Origin: an uncultured Collinsella sp.
GTDB lineage: Bacteria; Actinomycetota; Coriobacteriia; Coriobacteriales; Coriobacteriaceae
Assembly: GCA_900543505.1 (NCBI GenBank)
Contig: UQSB01000072.1
Coordinates: forward strand, 1 to 7,774
Reading direction: 5' to 3'
DNA: 7,774 bases
Shown in pieces: positions 1-5,737 of this stretch. The notes below the pieces were generated by a model. The model was not told the origin of the DNA and searched no databases. It worked only from the letters and a program-made list of their open reading frames with translations. The translations under genes were made by a program, and so were the position numbers. Every line of letters starts with the position of its first letter. Positions within the stretch are counted from its first letter, which is position 1.

Positions 1-1
1 C

Positions 2-397
2 TCGCGCGACGCGCTTGCCGGCATGGGCGGAGCCGCCGCGACCGGTGCCGCCGTGGGCCTAGGCGCCGCAGCCGGTATCGCCTCCAACATGGCGAGCACT
101 CGCGCCCCGCAGCGCCCGCTCGCCCAGCTCGTCGACGTCGTGAGCGGCGAGAGCCATAGCATCACCTCCGCACAGGTGACCATCGGTCGCGAGCGTTCGG
201 TTTCGGACATTGCCCTGCGCGACCCCAACGTGTCGCGCCGCCACGCCCAGCTCACCTTTACGGGCTCGGATTGGTCGATCGAGGACCTCAATTCCACCAA
301 CGGCACGCTCGTCAACAACCGCCGCATTACGCGCTGCCCGCTGCGCAACGGCGATCTGCTGACGTTTGGCCTGAGTACCTTTGAATTTAGGGGATAG
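2..397 (+). CDS. fhaA: FhaA-like FHA-domain protein, 5'-truncated by the window edge
   Basis: Phosphothreonine-binding adaptor of the kinase locus. The reading frame is open from base 2 through the first ATG (base 23), and no Shine-Dalgarno sequence precedes that ATG, so the gene almost certainly begins upstream. Numbering from the base-23 Met, residues 1-30 are a Gly/Ala-rich linker and about 34-123 form an FHA domain. The conserved phosphopeptide-binding positions are present: G55-R56-E57, S71-R72-R73-H74 and N90-S91-T92-N93-G94-T95. In mycobacteria FhaA has an N-terminal DUF3662 domain, a long linker and a C-terminal FHA domain; only the last two parts are visible here. The FhaA name rests on the C-terminal FHA position and on being first in the fhaA-fhaB-pstP order. 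The FHA assignment is certain; the exact orthologue is less so because the N-terminus is missing. The stop codon lies 6 bp before the next gene. Confidence 0.85.
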   Translation, partial: SRDALAGMGGAAATGAAVGLGAAAGIASNMASTRAPQRPLAQLVDVVSGESHSITSAQVTIGRERSVSDIALRDPNVSRRHAQLTFTGSDWSIEDLNSTNGTLVNNRRITRCPLRNGDLLTFGLSTFEFRG

Positions 398-403
398 TCG
401 CTT

Positions 404-820
404 ATGAACATCGATATCGTCCTTTTTGCAGGCCGCATCGTCCTGGTCGCCCTGCTCTATATCTTCCTGTTCGCCGTCATGAAGACCGGCGTGGGACTCG
501 TGCGCGGGCAGCGCCGCGACTCGGCTATCTGGACGATCGATGTGGACAAGGGCCCGCGCGGTATCCGCGGCATCCACGTAGACATGCTCGGCCCCGTCAT
601 CGTCGGTCGCTCTCCGTCTTCGGACATCTGCATCAACGAACCGTTCGTCTCGGCCTCGCATGCGCGCTTTTCGCTGCAGGGCCCGGCGCTCATCATCGAG
701 GACCTCAACTCGCTGAACGGCACGCTCGTCAACGGCCGCCAGCTCGTGGAGCCCGCGACGCTGCGTGAGGGCGACGAAGTCCAGATTGGCGACGTGGTCA
801 TGAAGGTGAACCGTCGATGA
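404..820 (+). CDS. fhaB: FhaB/FipA-like membrane-anchored FHA-domain protein
   Basis: A 138-residue protein with one hydrophobic helix at about residues 5-26, a short basic stretch (K27 to R38), then an FHA domain at about 64-137 facing the cytoplasm. FHA signature residues are visible: G68-R69-S70, S83-x-S85-H86 and N102-S103-L104-N105-G106-T107. This matches FhaB (FipA) of mycobacteria, which has the same anchor-plus-FHA layout and links PknB signalling to division and wall-synthesis proteins. The start is the ATG at 404, with an AGGGGA ribosome-binding site at 389-394, partly inside the end of the upstream gene. The stop codon overlaps the start of the phosphatase gene (ATGA), so the two are probably translationally coupled. 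It probably recruits phosphorylated partners encoded by the same locus, which is inference from context. Confidence 0.9.
   Translation: MNIDIVLFAGRIVLVALLYIFLFAVMKTGVGLVRGQRRDSAIWTIDVDKGPRGIRGIHVDMLGPVIVGRSPSSDICINEPFVSASHARFSLQGPALIIEDLNSLNGTLVNGRQLVEPATLREGDEVQIGDVVMKVNRR
803..820 (+). promoter_or_regulatory. ribosome-binding site and ATGA stop/start overlap
   Basis: AAGGTGA at 803-809 lies 7 nt before the ATG at 817, and that ATG overlaps the TGA stop of the FhaB-like gene (ATGA, 817-820). This supports translational coupling and the choice of 817 as the phosphatase start. The in-frame ATG at 847 is less well placed: the GAGGAG at 826-831 is 15 nt upstream of it. Confidence 0.75.
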
Positions 821-2715
821 TCGACGAGGAGAACAAGTCCGCAACTATGACCGAGGCACCGGCCGCCGCCACAGCTGCGCCGGCCCACGCCGCTCCGGCG
901 GGCTCCGCACCCGTGGAGCCCGAGGACACCGTGTTCTCCCTGCCTCTTTCGCATGTAACTCAAGAATATCCGGCGCTCGTCGATGACGAGGATGCCGACA
1001 CCGAGCAGCTCGACGCCCCCATCGGGGCGCACGCTGCCGAGCCGCCCGCGGAACCGGAGGCAACGCCCGTACCGGCTCACTTTGCCGAGCCCGTCGCCGA
1101 GGCGATGAACGAGAGCGCTGCCGTGTTTGCAGCCCCCGAGCCTGCCGCGCCGGTATTCCCCGTCGCCCCGGCAAGCGAGGCGGCACCCGCGTCCGCAACG
1201 CCTGCCGAAGTTGAGCGGCCCGTTGCCGCGCCCGCCGCAGCTCCCGAGCCCTCTGCTCAACCCCAGAGCACGCCCGCGCCGTCGCACTTTGCGACGCCCG
1301 AGCCGACGGCTGTCGAGCCGCAGCAGGACGGCGATCCCGCCGACCGCGTAACCGAAGATCTCAACCTTCCAGACATCTCCGACGCCGAGTCGGGAGACGA
1401 TGCCGACACCGTCTCCCCCGGCGACACCGCCGAAATCGATGTCGCCGCCGTGGAGGCAAAGCTCAAAGATCCCGGCTCGACCATGAGCTTTGAGCCGCTG
1501 ACCGACGAGCGCATCGAGACCGACTCGACCTACGACGCCGGCACCACCACGCAGCTTATGTGGGGCGCCCGCTCCGACGTCGGATGTGTACGCCCGCACA
1601 ATGAGGATTCCTACCTGGTGCAGTCGCCGCTCTTTTGCGTATGCGACGGCATGGGCGGTCACGCCGCCGGCGAGGTAGCCTCTTCCATTGCCGTCGAGAC
1701 TATTGCCAAGACGGCCCCGCAGTCCGCCGACGCAGCACGCCTGGCCGCAGCCGTCGAGGCAGCCAACGCCGCCGTAATCGAGGCGGCCCTGAACGGCCTG
1801 GGCAAGCCCGGCATGGGCTGCACAGCCACTTGCGCCTATATCGAAAACGACACGCTCGCCATCGCCCACGTGGGTGACTCTCGCGCCTACCTGCTCCACG
1901 AGGGCACGCTCATCCGCGTGACCCGCGACCACTCCTACGTGGAGGAGCTCGTGGACGCCGGTGAGATTACGGCAGACGAGGCTCGCGTCCACCCAAACCG
2001 CTCGGTCATCACCCGTGCGCTGGGCTCGGACCCCGCCATGTATGCCGACCACTTCACTCTGCATATCGAGGAAGGCGACCGCCTGATCCTGTGCTCCGAC
2101 GGCCTTTCGAGCATGATTCCCGATAGCGATATCGAGAACATCGCCACGCAGTCCTCAACCGCGCAAATCTGCGTCGACAACCTAGTGGACGCGGCGCTTG
2201 CCGCCGGCGGCCACGACAACGTGACCGTAGTAGTCGTTGACCTGGTTGACGATGGCGTTATGCGCGAGGCGCAACGCGTGCGTCGCCGCAACGTCACCAT
2301 CGGCGTCGTCTTAGGTCTCGTCTTGGTGCTGGCGGCTGCCATCTGGGCCTACACGGGTGTCACCGGCTCGTACTACCTGGGTACCTACCAGGGCAATGTC
2401 GCCGTCTGGCGCGGCCTGCCCGGCAAGCCGCTCGGACTCAAGCTCCACTGGCTCGAAAGCGAAACCAGTATCAAGCTGTCCGACCTGCCCGAAGACACGC
2501 AAAACCGCCTCAAGGCGGGCATTCCGCAAACAAGTGTCGACGATGCGCAGGACACGATATCCAAGTACCGCCACCAGATCGACGAGGAGCAGACCCGCCA
2601 GGTGATCGACGCGCAAACGATTCGCGACAACACCGACCAGGGATCGACCTCCGAATCAGATTCCGAGAAAACCGCCGAACAGTCCGCCGAGGCCGAAGCC
2701 TCCGAAAAGAACTAG
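817..2715 (+). CDS. pstP: PstP-like PP2C Ser/Thr phosphatase with long N-terminal extension
   Basis: A 632-residue PPM/PP2C metal-dependent protein phosphatase that would remove phosphate from proteins modified by the PknB-type kinase. Residues 1 to about 245 are an acidic Ala/Pro/Glu-rich region with no recognised fold. The PP2C domain spans about 247-477, with R259-P-H-N-E-D-S, the metal-site motif D277-G-M-G-G-H-A-A-G-E286, G353-D354-S-R, S427-D428-G and G465-H-D467-N; the metal-binding aspartates (D277, D354, D428, D467) are all present. A membrane helix lies at about 493-514, followed by an extracytoplasmic segment: a compact part at about 517-590 and an acidic Ser/Glu-rich tail ending at 632. 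Catalytic domain, helix and outer tail follow M. tuberculosis PstP, but that protein begins almost directly with the PP2C domain, so the extension is unusual. The gene overlaps fhaB by 4 bp and ends 16 bp before the SEDS-PBP gene. Confidence 0.93.
   Translation: MIDEENKSATMTEAPAAATAAPAHAAPAGSAPVEPEDTVFSLPLSHVTQEYPALVDDEDADTEQLDAPIGAHAAEPPAEPEATPVPAHFAEPVAEAMNESAAVFAAPEPAAPVFPVAPASEAAPASATPAEVERPVAAPAAAPEPSAQPQSTPAPSHFATPEPTAVEPQQDGDPADRVTEDLNLPDISDAESGDDADTVSPGDTAEIDVAAVEAKLKDPGSTMSFEPLTDERIETDSTYDAGTTTQLMWGARSDVGCVRPHNEDSYLVQSPLFCVCDGMGGHAAGEVASSIAVETIAKTAPQSADAARLAAAVEAANAAVIEAALNGLGKPGMGCTATCAYIENDTLAIAHVGDSRAYLLHEGTLIRVTRDHSYVEELVDAGEITADEARVHPNRSVITRALGSDPAMYADHFTLHIEEGDRLILCSDGLSSMIPDSDIENIATQSSTAQICVDNLVDAALAAGGHDNVTVVVVDLVDDGVMREAQRVRRRNVTIGVVLGLVLVLAAAIWAYTGVTGSYYLGTYQGNVAVWRGLPGKPLGLKLHWLESETSIKLSDLPEDTQNRLKAGIPQTSVDDAQDTISKYRHQIDEEQTRQVIDAQTIRDNTDQGSTSESDSEKTAEQSAEAEASEKN
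1063..1299 (+). repeat. two copies of a T-P-x-P-x-H-F-A-x-P motif in the phosphatase extension
   Basis: Residues 83-92 (bases 1063-1092) and 152-161 (bases 1270-1299) of the phosphatase share the pattern T-P-x-P-x-H-F-A-x-P, 69 residues apart, in an otherwise Ala/Pro/Glu-rich region. A related F-A-x-P-E-P string occurs at residues 104-109 and again at 158-163. The bases of the two main copies are also similar, with silent and coding changes, which suggests an internal duplication or selection for a short linear motif. Confidence 0.6.
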
Positions 2716-2734
2716 AAAGGGAGTGCCGCTTATG
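2716..2734 (+). promoter_or_regulatory. ribosome-binding site deciding the SEDS-PBP start
   Basis: AAAGGGAG at 2716-2723 follows directly after the phosphatase stop and sits 8 nt before the ATG at 2732. The in-frame GTG at 2723 overlaps this site and has no spacing to it, so it cannot be served by it. The ATG at 2732 is therefore the better start, giving 956 residues rather than 959. Confidence 0.8.
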
Positions 2735-5602
2735 AGTCGCCGCAACACCGAGCTGCTCTTGCTCATCGCCTCGGCGTTCCCCGTCATCCTGCTGTATGCG
2801 ATGTACGTCCTCACCGCGGGCGCTGCCATCTCCTTTGAGACGCTCGCCGTACCGATCGGCCTCTTTGCCGCCTTTGCCGCGGCCCACATTGCCGTGCGCA
2901 TCTTGGCGCCCGGTGCCGACCCCGCCATCCTGCCCATTGTCTTTGTGCTTTCGGGCATCGGCATCACGTTCGTGACGCGTCTCGCCCCCGCTCTCGCCAT
3001 CTCACAGCTCATCATCCTGTTTGTCTCGGTGGCCCTGATGGTGGGAACGCTCGCGTTGGTTAAGAACCTCGACGTAGTCATGCGCTACAAGTACACCTTT
3101 GGCATTATCGGCATCATTCTGTTGATGCTGCCTATCTTTATCGGCACCACGATCTCGGGCTCCAAGCTGTGGATTCGCATCGCGGGCTTTACCATCCAGC
3201 CCGGCGAGTTCGCCAAGGTCTTTATCGTGCTGTTCCTGGCCGGGTACCTGGCCGAGAACCGCGAGCTGCTCTCCATCTCCAACCGCAAGATCCTGGGCTT
3301 TAAGATCCCTCGCCTGCGACTGCTGCTGCCGCTGTTTGCCGTGTGGGGTGTGTGCCTGCTCGTCGTCGTCTTCGAACGCGATCTGGGTTCGGCCGTGCTG
3401 TTCTACACCATCTTCTTGCTGATGCTCTACGTTGCCACGGGACGATTCTCGTATGTCGTTATCGGCCTTGCGCTCTTAGCCGTTGGAGCCGTGGGCGCCT
3501 ACAAGTTCCTGTCTCACGTTCAGGTGCGTTTCCAGGTTTGGGTCGATCCGTTTAAGGACGCCCAGGGCCAGGGCTACCAGATCGTCCAGTCGCTCTTCTC
3601 GCTTGCCGATGGCGGTCTGGTCGGTGTTGGTATCGGCAACGGCATGGCCAACAACATCCCTGTCGTCGAGTCCGACTTTATCTTCTCGGCCATCGGCGAG
3701 GAGATGGGCCTTTTGGGCGGCGGCGCCGTGCTCATCCTGTTTATGCTCTTTGCCGTGCGTGGCCTCACCACGGCCGCCCGCGCTAAGTCCGACCTCGCCG
3801 CCTTTAGCGCCACGGGCCTTACGGCCGCCATCAGCTTCCAGGCCTTTTTAATCGTGGGCGGCGTTACCCGCCTGATCCCGCTGACCGGCGTCACCCTACC
3901 CTTTATGAGCCAGGGCGGTTCCTCGCTGCTGGCAAGCTTTATCATCGTCGCGCTCCTGCTGCGCGCCGGTGACGAAGCGACCGGACGCGAGGCCGAGCTT
4001 ACCGGCACCGGCACTATGGCCGCCATCACCGATGATCAGGTCGCATCTGCCGCCGCCCCGACGGGCACGCGCTTTGCCACCTCGTCTTCCTACGGCAGCG
4101 GCAGCCATTCCGTCGGCTCGCGCATGCGCCGTCGCCTGCTCGACACGCCTGAATCCGGTGTGCTCGGCCGCGTTGCGCTCGCCAACCGTCTAACCCGTGC
4201 GGTGCTCGCCTTTACGGCGCTATTCGCCATCCTTATCGGCAACCTCACCTATGTCCAGGTCATCAAGGCCAAGGACTATCAGGACATGCCGACCAACAAC
4301 CACACCATCGCCCGCTCCAAGTACATCCAGCGCGGCTCCATCATCACGTCCGACGGCGTGACGCTGGCCGAGTCGCTGCAGCAGGAGGACGGCACCTACG
4401 TACGCTCCTACCCCAACGGTAACCTGGCAGCGCACGTGGTTGGCTACGTGAGCCAGCAGTATGGCACCACCGCCATCGAGAGCGTCATGAACGACACGCT
4501 CACCGGTTCTAAGGACTACTCCAGCTGGAACAACGCCATCGCGTCGCTCGCGGGCCAGACCCAGCCGGGCAACACCGCCAAGCTCACCATCGACTCGCGC
4601 ATCCAGACGGCGGCCGAGCAGGCACTCAAGGGCTTTAAGGGCGCTGTAGTGGTCATCGACCCGCGTACCGGCGCGGTGCTCGCATGTGCCAGCTCGCCCA
4701 CCTACGACAACACCAACATCGACGCCCTACTGCAGGCTGGCGGCGGCGAGGACGGCTCTATGTACAATCGCGCCATGGACGCGCTGTACACGCCGGGCTC
4801 CACGTTTAAGGTCGTTACGCTTTCCGCGGCACTCGAGACCGGCACCGCCAGCCTTACCAGCACCTACCAGGCGCCCGGCTCCATGGACATCGGCAACGCA
4901 CCGGTCACCAACTATGCCAACGAGAGCTACGGCACCATCAGCCTGCAGCAGGCCTTTGCCGTGTCCTCCAACGTCGTCTTTGGCCAGGTGGCAAACGAAG
5001 TTGGCGCAAACACGCTCGTGCAGTTTGCCAACGCCTTTGGCTACGGCCAAAAGCTCGGCCAGGACCTGACCTCCGCGGCCTCCATCATGGCAGACCCGTC
5101 GCTCATGACCGAGTGGGAGACCGCTTGGGCCGGCGCCGGCCAGCCTGTCGGCATGGACCACACGCCCGGCCCGCAGACCACCGTTATGCAGAGTTGCGTG
5201 ATCGCCGCCGCTATCGCCAACAGCGGCGTGGTCATGGACCCGTTCTTTGTGTCCCAGATACTCGCCCCGGACGGAACCGTGGTTAAGACCACGCAGTCCC
5301 GCTCTCTGGGCCAGGCTGTCAGCTCTGCCACGGCCGACCAGGTCAAGCAGGCCATGCTCGCCGTCGTCCAGTCCGGTACCGGCACCGATGCCCAGATTCC
5401 GGGCGTCAAGGTTGCCGGCAAGACCGGTTCGCCCGAGACCGGCGGCACCAACGTCAACTCTACGTTTGTTGGCTTTGCACCTTACGATTCACCCACGGTT
5501 GCCATCTCGGTGGCCCTGGAGGATTACGACAAACACGACGTCAAGGCGGCTAAGATTGCCGGTATCGTCCTGACCGCGGCGCTCGCCGCACAGGGGGCGT
5601 GA
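2732..5602 (+). CDS. RodA/FtsW SEDS glycosyltransferase fused to class B penicillin-binding protein
   Basis: A 956-residue bifunctional peptidoglycan synthase. Residues 1 to about 412 are a SEDS polymerase that would use lipid II. I count about 12 hydrophobic helices, the conserved G143-S-K-x-W-I with Q156-P-G-E-F-A-K, E215-R-D217-L-G, the outer loop from D272 to E313, S314-D315-F-I-F (the conserved T-D-F-I-F-type acid) and the terminal S393-Q-G-G-S-S. A linker of about 74 residues follows, then a membrane helix at about 488-508 and a class B PBP. The transpeptidase domain has all three penicilloyl-serine motifs: S690-T-F-K693, S745-S-N747 and K897-T-G899. It is short, like mycobacterial PbpA, and most like a RodA-PbpA pair. 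In most bacteria these are two proteins acting as a complex, and mycobacteria have separate adjacent rodA and pbpA genes. The frame is continuous across the junction, and neither in-frame ATG there (4016, 4124) has a ribosome-binding site. An even SEDS helix number puts the linker in the cytoplasm, as the PBP anchor requires. Confidence 0.95.
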   Translation: MSRRNTELLLLIASAFPVILLYAMYVLTAGAAISFETLAVPIGLFAAFAAAHIAVRILAPGADPAILPIVFVLSGIGITFVTRLAPALAISQLIILFVSVALMVGTLALVKNLDVVMRYKYTFGIIGIILLMLPIFIGTTISGSKLWIRIAGFTIQPGEFAKVFIVLFLAGYLAENRELLSISNRKILGFKIPRLRLLLPLFAVWGVCLLVVVFERDLGSAVLFYTIFLLMLYVATGRFSYVVIGLALLAVGAVGAYKFLSHVQVRFQVWVDPFKDAQGQGYQIVQSLFSLADGGLVGVGIGNGMANNIPVVESDFIFSAIGEEMGLLGGGAVLILFMLFAVRGLTTAARAKSDLAAFSATGLTAAISFQAFLIVGGVTRLIPLTGVTLPFMSQGGSSLLASFIIVALLLRAGDEATGREAELTGTGTMAAITDDQVASAAAPTGTRFATSSSYGSGSHSVGSRMRRRLLDTPESGVLGRVALANRLTRAVLAFTALFAILIGNLTYVQVIKAKDYQDMPTNNHTIARSKYIQRGSIITSDGVTLAESLQQEDGTYVRSYPNGNLAAHVVGYVSQQYGTTAIESVMNDTLTGSKDYSSWNNAIASLAGQTQPGNTAKLTIDSRIQTAAEQALKGFKGAVVVIDPRTGAVLACASSPTYDNTNIDALLQAGGGEDGSMYNRAMDALYTPGSTFKVVTLSAALETGTASLTSTYQAPGSMDIGNAPVTNYANESYGTISLQQAFAVSSNVVFGQVANEVGANTLVQFANAFGYGQKLGQDLTSAASIMADPSLMTEWETAWAGAGQPVGMDHTPGPQTTVMQSCVIAAAIANSGVVMDPFFVSQILAPDGTVVKTTQSRSLGQAVSSATADQVKQAMLAVVQSGTGTDAQIPGVKVAGKTGSPETGGTNVNSTFVGFAPYDSPTVAISVALEDYDKHDVKAAKIAGIVLTAALAAQGA
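3968..4189 (+). other. interdomain linker of the SEDS-PBP fusion
   Basis: Encodes residues 413-486 between the last SEDS helix and the PBP membrane anchor. It is polar, with a Thr/Gly/Ala-rich first half, a Ser/Gly-rich middle (about 450-463) and a basic patch R464-M-R-R-R468 just before the anchor, as expected for a cytoplasmic segment by the positive-inside rule. It is the only part of the protein outside known domains, so it may act as a tether and a possible site for kinase phosphorylation or FHA binding; that role is inferred only. Confidence 0.7.
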
Positions 5603-5734
5603 TGCCCGTGATCAAAGCGGATACTTGGGACGCGCCACGGCCGATGAGCTAGCGGCTACGCGCCACACGGCCCCAGCGGCCACACATTTGGTACTACACA
5701 CATCGTTGAGCGAATAGTTATGTTAGGAGCAGGA
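5603..5734 (+). other. intergenic gap before the kinase gene
   Basis: This is the only sizeable gap between genes in the window. I see no convincing sigma70-type -35/-10 pair: TATGTT at 5718-5723 is a weak -10 candidate without a well-spaced -35. There is no hairpin followed by a T-run, so no intrinsic terminator for the upstream gene, and read-through into the kinase is likely. The gap holds the imperfect direct repeats listed separately and, at its end, the kinase ribosome-binding site. Confidence 0.6.
5630..5672 (+). repeat. imperfect direct repeats upstream of the kinase gene
   Basis: ACGCGCCACGGCC at 5630-5642 recurs as ACGCGCCACACGGCC at 5658-5672, identical apart from a 2-nt insertion, with starts 28 bp apart. 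A shorter echo, GCCACAC, occurs at 5662-5668 and again at 5679-5685. In a short non-coding gap before a regulatory gene these could be protein-binding sites, but GC-rich sequence makes chance similarity possible. Confidence 0.45.
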
Positions 5735-5737
5735 ATG
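5725..5737 (+). promoter_or_regulatory. ribosome-binding site deciding the kinase start
   Basis: AGGAG at 5725-5729 lies 5 nt before the ATG at 5735. The in-frame ATG at 5720 lies upstream of this site and has no recognisable Shine-Dalgarno sequence of its own. The product from 5735 begins M-E-Q-R-V-L-G-G-R-Y, close to the usual start of PknB-type kinases just before the glycine loop. Confidence 0.8.

Noticed and set aside
59..844. Minus-strand open frame of 261 codons opposite the two FHA genes
   Set aside because: Mirror frame; the + strand here encodes two FHA domains with conserved motifs.
457..2064. Long open frame on the minus strand (535 codons)
   Set aside because: It lies antisense to fhaB and the phosphatase gene. 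The predicted protein is Gly/Arg/Cys-rich with no recognisable domain, as expected when a GC-rich gene is read on the other strand, and the + strand genes have clear catalytic motifs.
2723..2731. GTG at 2723 as start of the SEDS-PBP gene
   Set aside because: It overlaps the AAAGGGAG ribosome-binding site; the ATG at 2732 is spaced correctly.
4016..4126. Internal ATGs (4016, 4124) as separate starts for a free PBP
   Set aside because: Neither has a Shine-Dalgarno sequence at the right distance, so a separately translated PBP is not supported by the sequence.
5602..5652. 16-codon frame starting at an ATG that overlaps the SEDS-PBP stop (TGATG)
   Set aside because: The overlap looks like translational coupling, but the peptide is very short, has no recognisable feature and no ribosome-binding site of its own.
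5720..5734. ATG at 5720 as start of the kinase gene
   Set aside because: No ribosome-binding site precedes it, while AGGAG at 5725-5729 serves the ATG at 5735.
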